Assembly (NCBI GenBank): GCA_037074705.1
Contig: CM073592.1
Coordinates: forward strand, 23,470,629 to 23,534,628
Direction of reading: 5' to 3'
From: Zhengitettix transpicula
Taxonomy: Eukaryota > Arthropoda > Insecta > Orthoptera > Tetrigidae
DNA: 64,000 nucleotides
Numbering within the stretch: the stretch's first letter is position 1; every line of letters begins with the position of its first letter. A program made the position numbers and the translations under genes. This document shows positions 27,117 to 39,700 of the stretch, in pieces. The notes under the pieces were generated by a model. It made no database searches, was not told where the DNA came from, and worked only from the letters and a program-made list of their open reading frames with translations.

Positions 27117-30100
27117 GTGAGTACACCAAAACATTGCTCAAGTATGCACATCCTGGTCACCAGAGTACAGTTAGGTAGACCGGACGCAGGTGCAGGAAAA
27201 GCAAATGTCAAAACATCGATCTTAATGTCGACGAGATCAGGTGATTCTATGAGGAATATATTCAGGCTTGAATATCAAGAATCGACTGAATATAAATTTC
27301 AGGAAGGGTGGATGGAGAAGAGCCACGTGGTTAGCAAATTAACATTGGCAATAAAGTTTGTAATTTATGGTTTCACGTGGAAATCCACGAGATGTTTTAA
27401 ATTTATGAAATTCGGAACACCGACGATTTCTCTCATCTGGTATAAATTGGACAATAAATGGAGAATTACGAATATATTAGGCTCTAGAATGCGGTCTTGA
27501 ATCCATTACATAATTTGTCTGTCAAACGTAGTAGACAGCAGAGAAAATTCAGTCCTGCAAATTGACTCTTCTAAATATTAATTATTGGTTTTATTAACAT
27601 TTACGTTAAAGACAGAAAAATGGGGAATCATTAGTTACATTTATTTTTCTTCTCATTAAGACTCCTGTAATTTTTTTGGTGATGAGAATTACGTAGTAGT
27701 TTTTTCTAAAAAATAATAACACGTACTAGGTTGACTAATTATTTAAGTATAAGTCTAATTAACTGTCAGTCTATATTTATGAAGGCCGTGAATCTTCTCT
27801 ATATGTAGCTGCTTTTCTTTAAATTATTATTGTTTAATTAATAATATTGTAATAGGATAAACTAAAATGCAATTAAGGATGTCTCGAATCGTATTTAAAA
27901 GTCACTTAGAATGCCTCACCAGGCTCTAAAACGATTATACATATAACCCAGTCTATTTTACATCCTACATTGGCACCCCTACGGATACCTCACTTAATTA
28001 TGTGATGATAATTCTTGACAAATTTGCTTTAATTCTTCTAACTTCGGCTGGTTGTTTTACGTGATTTAGTTACGTGACGTCGTAACGAGACCACCGTAAA
28101 TTCACGTGTGTGATCCGACGACGATGTAGTTGTGTATATGGTATTTATGTAACCCCAAGAAACCTTGTGGGTGAAAACACATCACAGAGCAGGCGTTTCG
28201 AACACGAGAATACGAAGTTACCTTACGTTAGCAGGCTGGTCCGTAGTAAACACTTCAATTATTTCCTTCTGTACTGAATTGACGCTCTAAATGTTTGAGT
28301 AATATTCAAAAATGTTTTTTTAATATTCTATAAATATTTTATAAGGTATTTATTTCATTTTGATACGTATATATTGAAATAATGAGCTGAAATTATTAAA
28401 TTTCCGTGAACACTTCCACTTTCGTTGAATGCTTTCATTAATGACGGTAATATATATTTTTTATTTACTTTAAGTGTTTGGCTGCGCTGTCAATGTGAAT
28501 CATTATATCTATAACATTTCATTTAAAAATAAATTAAATGTCATACAAATGCAACAATTTTACGCTGTAGCTTGCCTTAGATAATTATAATTAATTTTAC
28601 AGAATTAATTTCATATTTTCCTACATTTCAATTCATGATTAATCTTTCCTTCCTGTCATTTATTTTTTAGACGTATTTAACCTATCTTTACTTAAGATGA
28701 GAGACTATTAGAATGATCATGGGCCATGAATCATCCTCGTATATTATTGTGACGTTATGTAATTACCGACATTAATTTTTATTAGCTACTTAAACTCCAT
28801 TTCTGGCTCCTTTCATCCTGCTATTCCTTGCTGATTTCTTTATTAACGTATAGTTATTCAAACGACCAGAATTATTTTAGTGGTCTTCTCCGGATGCGTC
28901 CCGTGCATTGCCCTTTCAGAATTCATATGTTTCACGATGTTCTGCTCCTCATATATTCTGTCTTTCCCAACAGGAGACGTTGCAAATGATTAAATACTTT
29001 GCTTGAACTCTGTTTTCAGTTTATACAGTCAAGAAATTTATTAGTTTCAGATCAATAATCTGAGTACATTCTGGCTTTGCATAACATTTGTGTCCTCCGG
29101 AAATAAATGCATGAGTATATCTGAATGTTTACTGTGAGATAGGAAACAATGTTTTTAACCAAATCACTAAGAATAGCAAGTAACTAGTCTAGAAAAATAT
29201 GTACGAAGAGAAATTTAAAAATTTTTTAAATGACATTCTTGGGTTCTCAGTGGAAAACATTTAGAAGAAATAAAATGTTAAATTTAATGAAGTTCAAAAT
29301 TTATTTTTTTATGTGTATATAATACCAAAGAAGATATTTTTGTATGCGTACTTGGGGTAATTAATCCAGCGGACATCTGTACTTATGAAGACTTAAAAAC
29401 GCCGTTGGAATTCAGTAAGGCTATGAAGATTTATTATATGAAATTGTGTAAAATTATATATTGTATATATATATTTTTTTTAAAATAGAAAACATAACCT
29501 GACATGTAAATAAAGTATCTTTTCGTTGTAAATCAGTAGTATACTTACACCCAATCAAAAGGAAATAAAAATTAAAAATTAGTAAATCTGCTCAAGTGAA
29601 GATGAACCCTTTATACTCTTTGGATTTTAAAGCCAAAATTTTGTCGGAAGAATAACAGGGCTATTGAGTAATCGCTTACGTTTCTTTGTAGCTAAAGTGG
29701 ATAATTGCTTGCCCATTGAATAAAGATTTGACTCACGGAAGAATCTGACAATGAACTGAAATAGATCCATGAAAAGCAACGGAAATAAAAAAAATTAAAT
29801 AATTCTGGATTAAATCATTTAATCATCATATCATAATGTTATTTCTGCATACGGAGAGAAAATTGAACATCATTCCGGAAAAATCACTGAAAATATAATT
29901 ATTAAGGTCTTAAAGGTGACCATGCTGTAGATGAGTGGAACAGAGAAAGAAGTAAGTGGAGTAATCCTTCGCAGGACACGAATCCAGTAATAATAATAAC
30001 ATTTATTGGTACGTTTCTGGAGAATGTTTCAGTCCACAGATTTTATGTCGCTCTTGTGAGCCGCTTGTACGAAACGACTCAACGAACAATGGACCTTATT

Positions 30101-33100
30101 GATTAAACCGTCTCAGTCATGTACGCAGAGTGTTTCATGTATTTATCCAGAGGAACTATTGTCGTAAACGACCTTGGCGTCAGTCAGTGTGGACTACGAA
30201 ACAAAAACATCCGCGCATTAACCCGATTTCGAACCCGGAACCTTCGAAAATGCAAGGTCGTGTGTCACGCGGAACACCTTACACAGAAGGTATCCGGTAT
30301 CAGTTTGTGTAATCCTTTCTCCAAAGCTGCATATTTAAAAAAAAAAAGTTACGCCTTGACAAGTGCAATTTATCCAATTTGAATTTATCTTGCTCCGGAC
30401 GGAAACCACAACTGCTGACGAGAAACGTAACGTTGCGCGTGTTTCGCAACATCACAGGGTTATAGTATCAGTGTCGAGTTAATTGGATATCATTTAATTT
30501 AATTAACGTCTTAGCAGACGTCCAATTATGTAACGTACGAGTATACTCTTTGTTTCAATTTTTTTTGGTATCCTTTATTCTCGGGAATGACTCGTAAATT
30601 TTACAATCGATTTTATAAAATAAAACGATTCGATACGATATTTTTTAAAACAACAAACTTATCTTTTCTTTAAAAGCTTTGGTTTACTCCTGTTGGGGAT
30701 TTTTTTTAACAGTTTGTCGTAACCGAGTCACAACTGCTCACGTGACATTCAAATATATTTTTATAGCCGTGAGACTTGCGTGTTATTTTCCAAGTATTGG
30801 TACGACTGAAATATTAATATATTAATTATGTAGTAAATTCACAGATATTTTTTGGGACAGCTAGTTTTAAAAACTGACGGAAAATAATGCTAATTTATAA
30901 TTTGTTATTATTTTTTTTAAATAAAATGAGACAGTCTTTCTCCATGGTCTCTTAAAATAAAAAGAATGTTCAAGTCATTCATCATTTCATTTTGCAAAAT
31001 GAGTTAGCTAAAAAACTTCATCGTCTCCGTTGTCCATTAATTAAAATTATCTGCGTTTGAATTTGGTCTACTCTACGGTATATTTTATTTTTCTTACCTT
31101 TTGAGCCAGTACGTCATAGAAAGTAAACTAGCACCTTTACTACTTCAACTCTCACTTATTAGTCCTCAGTCTCCTTTCTTTTGCAGTCGTCATGAAATAT
31201 CTTTGGTTCCGTTAATGCCTAAATATACTTTTCTTTTAAACAGGAAAAAAATTATATACAATTAACGGTCAATCAATAGAATTATTACTAGTGTTATATT
31301 TAAAAGTTAATGAGAGTTCTATTAACGATATGATTTTCTTTACTTCCTAATAAAATTCTGTAAACATTTCAGTTGAACGATTTATGTCATGCAAGGAAAT
31401 GTCGATTCAAAGGTTCATTTTATACTTTAACATCCACTGGTATTATTTTATATAAATAAAATAATGATTTATAAAAATCTTTTTAGCTCATACCAGACGT
31501 TTTAGATTTAAAATCTACGCCGTATGAATAAAGTCTCCTATTTTTTTTATTCCTTGATTCATTCTCCGAGTTGTTCTACAAATACTACACAGGATCGTTG
31601 TGACTGTTTACATTCACAATGTTCCTCCCCTGGATTTTATTTTGATCTTGAGTCCCCCGAAATAAAATCACCTTCTCCGAACTCCACACCTCTTTCATCA
31701 GTCTCCCCTACCCCGTTTACTGCCTTCTGTAGTACTTTCCTTTCCTAACAGGAACAGCCGCTTTAAAGAGGGGGAGAAGTGGGTGTGTTAGGTGTTCTTC
31801 GAATTTGAAAAACTGGTCCCGGATGTCGCGTTCAATGGCTGGACCTCATGTAGCTCAGGAGCTTGTCTCCATGTCTATTGACGAGATTAAAATAATCATT
31901 CTGAGAAAGTGTTTTATTAGGCCGCCTGATTGGATTCTTTAACGTCGCGTAAAATGGAACATTACATACACAATCAAGATAACATGTGTCCGGGTTTACA
32001 CGGGGTTGATCCGGAGAACGCTTGGAAATGGTGACGAGGAAATAGAAATGAAGGACAAATCAATACATATTTACCAGTAAACATATTAACTCTACTTCGT
32101 GTCAGAAAATGAGTAACGTATTCCCTATAGGTAATTAATCTCGCCAGCATGAACCCATTTTCCTTCGCTCACCTCCATTCATTTCACTACAATACAATCC
32201 TCATACAAGAGCTTTAATATGATCACATTTACTCAATTAACTTGCATTTGTCCAGTGTAGAACCAGCGTAAATTACATCAGTAACAAATAACGATCCATA
32301 AACAGGCAAATTGCTTTCCATAGTTGTTATTTTTGATTTGATGAATTATGATCGTGTAAATCAAGATCACTGCACATTGATCAAAGTCCTTCCACTTCTT
32401 AAGTTACAGGGGCACATTAAAATGTTTTTTCGTTGATCTTTATTCTCAAAGGAGAGAAGCCTCAAGTATCATTTCTTGATTTTTCCAAGTATACCAACTG
32501 TTCCACCTCATTCACCATTTCACTTTCCTCGTTGAACACCAGGTTTTGTCCGTGGCCTCGCTCATAGTGAAGTTTTGAATTATTGAAGAGAACAGAAAAT
32601 AAGTGTTACCTTTTTTTTCTATTAATAGACATTCTCAGTAACTTCATTCTTCCCAAAGTTAATTTTTACTACCAACTGCCAAAACTTTGCATTACGTCGT
32701 CAAAGCTGGACTTCAACCCTATTTTTTTTTGCTTTTCTTCTAACTAACGTTTCTTACTTAACTTTGATTACGTATTATTATTAAGTTTATATTTGACAAC
32801 AGAAGCAGCTGTACATTTAAAACGAACATTTTTGGTAACCAAAATGTCTGAAATAAAACGAAAAATTTGATGGTTACTTTGTAGTGAAACAGATAAATCA
32901 TTAATCAGAAACAAATTCAGTTTTGATGCTTATTATTAATTAAATTAACCACAAAATTATTTTCCAGTGCCGATACTTAATGGAAACAAATCACGACAGT
33001 CTAAAGCTTCGGACCGTTGCATAGGGACAGTTGAAGTGCAACGCCTTGAAAAATGACCTGCATTTGCTCGTTACCCTTCGTTGAAACTCGGGCATCTTCG

Positions 33101-36100
33101 AAAATGTTTCAATTAATAGTCGTTTCTGATAATCCGTCCTTTATATTTGACCTCTATACAACTATAATTCAGAGCTAATGGTAGCCTGCGAGAGGATTTC
33201 TCGCAGGTGAACCTTCCCAGAGAGCTCTCACATCTCTCTGGTTTTTTTGAACTAAGGTTCCCACATGCCGAGGCACCTCGGTCTGTTTTGAGAGGTGTAT
33301 GTTCCGGGGTCGCAGACCTTGGGCATACGGCAAGAGTTGTCCGCTATTCCTATTGGAATAGTCGGCCAGCTGCCTCCTAAACTGGCCAAGGCATGGCGAG
33401 GGGTAAGCTGCGTCCCCACAGCAAACCCCTCTCCCGTCATCGGAAGGGCGTGGGACAAGTACCAAATGCCCGACCTACCCGATGCAGGTTTTTCTAAGGT
33501 TTTCCCTGCATTTCTTTAGGCGAATGCCGGGTAGGATCCTTAAAAATATAGCCCGGGGGCCATAGTTAACCCTTGGCTACCTTCCACTACCCTTCCGCAT
33601 CCCCCCTTTCAAATCCCTTCCTATGCTATTAAAGGGGAGTTGCCCAATGTGGATCACCCTCATGTAGCCTGTTGCCCTAAAAAAATAAAAAATAAAAAAA
33701 AATAACTATAATTCAATTATCAGTTATTTCATTTCCTAAGAACATTTTCTATAAAAAATACAAATCGTTAGTGATATTGGAGTTTAACTGTCCCCTTTTT
33801 ATTCCTTGGAATTTCTGTCACAGTTCCCATCAACTTGAAGACTCCAGTCGTAGTTTGCTCTTCGGCTCCACTATTTGTGAAGAAAATTGGAGGAAATATG
33901 AGTGTTTTGGCAATCCATTATCATCTTCATACACTGATGTGAAATTATTTGAATATTACTGAGGGTATTGGTGATGTTAAATTGAATATAGTTAAGAAAA
34001 ATTGTCGGTTGAATATTAAATTTGAGATTTTCGAATCTAGAATAACTTGATTTCTTTCCCCTAGCAGATAGGACCTTGTACTAATCCTCAACTTTCTGAA
34101 AGAACAATCTTTTCCTCTTCGAAGGTTTCATGAAAATCTCCATGGAATTGAGTACAGAGTGATTTTCTAAATTTTGAATTGTTTCTTCGTTTTTAGTGCT
34201 TCAAATTCTTCCAATATATTGACTCTTTTAGGCGTTTTTTTTATGTTTATGAAGAATAATGTTCCTTTGTCTTTTCCTTAGTTACCTGAAACGTTTTCCT
34301 GTTCATTTGTCGGGTTCTTACCAAAGCTAAATTTTGTCCGAAATTTAAGCGCCTGGACAATATTCTGTAATAAATACCAGAGTCCATAAAAAATATAGAT
34401 TATATGCGTCATTATTATTGTAAATATTTATATTCTGATTATTACCGAAATTTCACCTGGTAGCAGGACTAAAACCTTCCTAGTGAACGTTGGACTCTGG
34501 ATTTCCGATTTCGAACTTGACGATATTATATTAGTCGAGTTGTAGCAAGCCCACACATCTCCAGTCTACGGAATGAGGACTTTACGCAACAGGAAATGCC
34601 ACACTTGTGGAGTCCTTTGCTCACTGTGATGGTTCCACAACAGGTGTGTGTTTTCACGACGACGACGACGATGACCACGAGGATGAGAGTCGATGTAAGT
34701 TGGCACCTAAACTCCTCTGGCACGCGCATGTTGACTACAGGTCCACAAGGTCGATGGCCCGACCTTGCTCACTCTGCTTACGTAAATCTGGAAGATCCTA
34801 TCACCCATTTCCTCCTCCACCTTCACTCTATTTATAGATGCATACCTTTACATATCAGTGCTAAAGTTCCATAGTCACCAGATCACACTGTTATGATGGT
34901 TCATGGTTTTCAAGGAAGTTTTGCCTGATTGAATAGAAAATTTCAAACATCCTCCTCACAGAGAGACTGAGATTCTGGTGTGCGAAATTCCACTATTTGC
35001 ATCTGGCAACTGCCAACACGTTTGCGTCGTCTAGTGGAAAACTTTGAATCTCACGAAGCTCCAGAAGATTTGTCAGCTAACAAAGGATTTCTGTTACAAA
35101 ATTTCCTTTGGTATTGGTCCACATATTTAATTTTCTATACTTCTTATTTTGATATGTTTTCATCTATAAGCGGTTCAAAAACAATAACAGTTCTGACTTC
35201 TTACAATTATTGCATACTTCAGCTTAAATTTCTCAACGGTCAACTTCAGATTAGCTTTGGCCAAACTCCTTCATAACTTCAAATTTTTCTTCATAAACTA
35301 TAGAAATGCGTTCATGGTATGTATTAATTTATAGAATATTCTGTGATATGGTTAAATAAAAATACATCCTATTAAGTATCTCCTATTATCTCAATTTCAG
35401 ATAAAAACAGGGAATTTATGGCTGAAATGTACATGGATTGTAGGTGTAGAAAATGTCTAAGAAATCAATTTAAATATTGCAAAGACGAATGGATCAGTTT
35501 TTAAATATATGTATATGGTAAAATTGTTGAAAAAATGTAAGACTCAGTTCGCGCGATCTTACATAAATATATGGAATTCGAAAAATACTTTTGGTGGTAC
35601 AGAAAATTGATACAAAGGACATTGCAGTATTTATTTGTGTTATTTTAAGTCTATATTTCTCAATTAATTTTTTATATTATATTGTACATCCATAATCTGT
35701 ATCTGAGTAATATTAAACTTGTAAAAATTTGCAGTTTTTATCTCCAAAAATGAATTTTGTTTAATTAAATTTAAATTAAACCTTTCATATTACAAAAAAA
35801 ATCAAGTAATTGATATTTTAAAACTTCAAAAAAAATAAAAACTTTATACTTTTATTCTAAATATTTATTAATTTTGACTGTCAACGAGGAATTTGGCAAC
35901 TGTCAATAGTCATTTGTACATGGATAAACAAATACTTGAATACTTGTAAAATAACCGAATTTTTACCAGCACTCTTTTATTTTATTTTATCAAAACTTTA
36001 TCTTTAATGACCAAGATAATGTTTTATACAAACTTTATTTAAAATTCATTAATTTAATTTATTATTTTACTTGGTTACTATATAATGTGCATTTATTTTT

Positions 36101-36682
36101 TGAAAAACCATTGAAATATTTTAAGGCATTATATGACGATAAGACACTGGTGTTAAAATTTTTTAAATTATAAAGTCACCATTATTTTATTGACATATAT
36201 GCACGTGAATTTGTAAAACTATCGTCTCTAAAATTAGATATCTCGAATATCGTTGTTAACATTTATTTCTTACTTTGCGTGAATTTTGCAGAGTTCTTGC
36301 TGTGTGCAGTTAGTTTGGTGTACTGGGTTGGGTCGGGCGGAGCTTCTCAGGGCAGGTTCTTCCACCTGCAATTAGACTGGTCAGAGGTCAGGTCCGTTCG
36401 TTATCTAGTAGCCTTGGCACGCACACAATTTCGAGGTCGTCGTCGTCGTAGAAACTCAAAACACACAGACAAAAGACCCCATTATGACCGTCTACTTAAC
36501 CCCTGTCAATATTTGAGTGCCAGTCAATGCTTCGATCAGAAACGATGGAATCCAGCAGCCCCACAGTCCAACAGGAGCATCGTCTACTATTTTTAATTGA
36601 TGATTACTCTCATTTATCCCAGTCTCGTCATCAAGATGGAACTGCTCACGGCGCCTCCAAGATTACACCTCACTTGCGGTGC

Positions 36683-36736
<54 letters not shown>

Positions 36737-39700
36737 TTCGCGTGGAAAAGAGATCTGACCGATTCCCGGGACACTTGTGCCAAAACGGCCAGCAGCGTCT
36801 GCCTCAAGACTGCTACTTCTTCAGCCCCAAAATAGGCACTATTCTTAGAAAAAGAAGTAAATCGCAGATGTCTTCACAGTACCATTTTCTGTAACGAAAG
36901 AAAAGTGATATACTTCATACGACTACTAAAATTGAATGGATAGAGAGAAAATTAAAAAAAAACTGCGGAATACTGATGTCAGGATACAATTTACAAGACT
37001 TGATGAAAAATAAGGCTGAAAAATTATTACATAGCTTTAAAAATGAGGGATAATTATACTGAAATTGGTTTAAATGCTATGGAAGAGAAATTAGTTACTT
37101 ATTGCATAAAGGTATGATATGAGAAGCGAAATTCAGTAAAAAGTTCATTATCTTACGTGACACAACAAGATGAATAGTTGGTACATTTTTGTTGGACCGG
37201 TGCATAGGGACAGTTGAAGTGCAACGCCTTGAAAAACGACTTTTGAGACGCCTCGCCCGAAAAGCAAGCAGGAGAAAGTCAAGCAAGCACAGAACACGGC
37301 TAATGTACGAGTCCCTCGTCTGCCTTGAAGAATGTTAGCCAACCAGTTTCCGGTAGACACGACGGACACTTCCCATTCGTCACCACAAACGCAATTCAGT
37401 CTGAAGAAAATAAAAATGGAAGAAGAAGAATATTTCCGTAGCCGAGGAAGAAAATCCCATCGAATTTGAATGTGTAACTGCTGAAAAGGCTGGAAGTTGG
37501 ACTTTTATGTTTTGAACATTGGTTCTGTACATTCAGGTGTATAAAAAAAATGATTCAGGAGTATTTGTGGAGCACGAGGATGAGACAAAGTGAAAAGTGG
37601 CAGATGTGGATATAAAACTGTAAAAACAAGTGACTAAAATTTTAACCAAGCCATGAGAGGATATTTTGGCGAGGAATGGAACGTGGTCAGCGTCGTGGCG
37701 AGACCGTCCTAAAGCTCCTACTCCTTTTAAACTCAGTCTATCCCAAGAGGATCAGTTTTTTCTGGTTCAACACCTACATATGGAAGCGTAGGATTTCTGA
37801 AAAGTGTGAATTGATGTAGGAGTGAGGTGGTAGGGCAGTGACCGGGAGCTGTTGGAAACGATCGATTGCTCGTAATGGAACACTTCAATCCATATGATGG
37901 TTTTGCTAGTCTCAAAAATTGGCTGTCGGCTTGGTTTGAGATAGAAATAAGTTACTTTTAATGGAGGTATCGATGATATCCTGATCTGTTAAACGGTCGA
38001 TTGTTCTTCCCAAATAGTATACGGTCGATTTCTGCCTCAAGCACTATTTGTGGTGAAAATGTTTCCGCATGGAGAGGAACAGTGCTCGGACATTCTCGAG
38101 GGCTGGACCATCATCGGCCACACTGACCACAGACATCTGGGCCTGATGACCTTGTCACGGATCCTCTGTCCCGGCGCGACTGTTAAAATCTGTTCTCTGT
38201 GAGACTTGTCGCTGACAGCTGTGGTAATGTAATTGCGTGCCCTGAGACGGCCTTGGGTGACGTCTATGTGGAAGACGACTTCTAATGGGTGTTGCGTGTT
38301 TCACCCGAGGCGCTCCGTCGCTTCTGACATGTGTGCGTGTGAAAGTGCGGTCAGGCTGTCTGCCTAAGTGCGTGGGATCTGTGCCAAGAGGAGACGGGAA
38401 TATTTGTGTACGTTAGCCAAAAATCTTTGGATACTTTACGATTTGTCCCCCGAAGAGCTACGAATTTGCATTGCTAATTGAAGTCAGTTTTAAGGGTGAA
38501 ACAATTTCCCGATACCCTCACGTCAGTCAAGTATCAAATAAAACCCCGCAGTGTCGGATTTCGAACTACAAACCAAAATCGAAAACGGCTGAGTTACATA
38601 AATATTATTTAATGATCCACTGACAACTACTCTGCGCATTGTTTGTAACATAATAATAATCATTGTTGTTCAATGCGTAAAAAAATTGGACGAAGAAGCC
38701 ATGATTTCAAAATTAATTTTAGAGACACTGAAATTTGCATAAAAGGACAGTAAAAAACAGGAATAGAGTTTGTGGAGACTCTTTAATATAATTCAATTAA
38801 AAAATTTCACAAATATAGAACTAAAAAATGTCTAAGCGTATTTGAATAATGAAAATGATGTGAATTTATTACAGGTCTTATTAAAATTCAAAATCTACAC
38901 GCTGTTGTATAAGAATGAAGTGTTCATTTTTCACATTATAACTGTAATTATATTTTTCTCGTATTAAGGGAGTGATGAATTAATCAATAATATTAATATT
39001 ACTTCTTTAAATAAAATATTAAAAAAGAACAGCCTATTAAATGAAAAAATTATTATTCTATTTAAACTATAATATTTATCAGACGGAGCGTTTAGTACCT
39101 GATTGGGACTGACTCAGATTCACAGTTTCAATTTAATTATAATTTATTATAAGAAAATTTAGAAAACAAACTTTATAACACTTTGGGGTCAAAAATATTA
39201 TGTTTTTAATATAACAGTAATTTTTTATAACTAATAAGGCTGTTGTGTATAATATTTAATTGAAGAATAAATCATCTGTACTTGCTATTTATCATCACAA
39301 TAAATTCTGATTCACTTTCCATATCTCTATTATTTCCGTTCGATTATCCCTTGTTTGGGAAAACTAAAATATTTACCCTTTTGATAAGTTTTAAGCACTG
39401 TGCTAACTTAAAAAAATATATCTGTCTCATTTTCATGAAAACGAATACGACTAAACCAGTTAAAGTGTGTTGTTTATTTTAATCGCTTCCAACGGTGTTT
39501 TTACGATCTTTGAAAGAAGCCCTTAAATTATCAATTTAAAATTATTTTTTATTTTAAAGTCTAAATAATCATTTCGCCCCGTCTTATAGTATTTACCTTC
39601 CCTTCCTTTAAAACGTGTATTTCAACACTTCACTTCCATGCCTTAATAGTAGACTGTTGCTAATAATTTATCATCCCAGATTCTTTGTTGCCCCTTTTGT

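Noticed and set aside
27024..27500. 158-codon open frame covering spz exon 1
   Set aside because: It opens with GTG, reads through the exon 1 donor and continues into the intron. Only residues from the ATG at 27087 to 27116 are taken as coding.
30180..30300. Another tRNA-like box B (tttcgaacccgg on the plus strand)
   Set aside because: No credible D-arm or acceptor stem at the right distance; too weak to call.
33175..33519. Proline-rich and other ORFs inside SINE copies (also near 12195, 44317, 45811, 62984 and 63240)
   Set aside because: The same peptides recur wherever the SINE occurs, on both strands, and have no domain. They are shadows of the repeat.
36527..36894. ORFs with long Tyr-Ile runs
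   Set aside because: Produced by the AT microsatellite.
38040..38400. GC-rich stretch with an open frame containing [15 protein letters not shown]
   Set aside because: Looked exon-like, but no family was recognised and no clear acceptor/donor pair fits.
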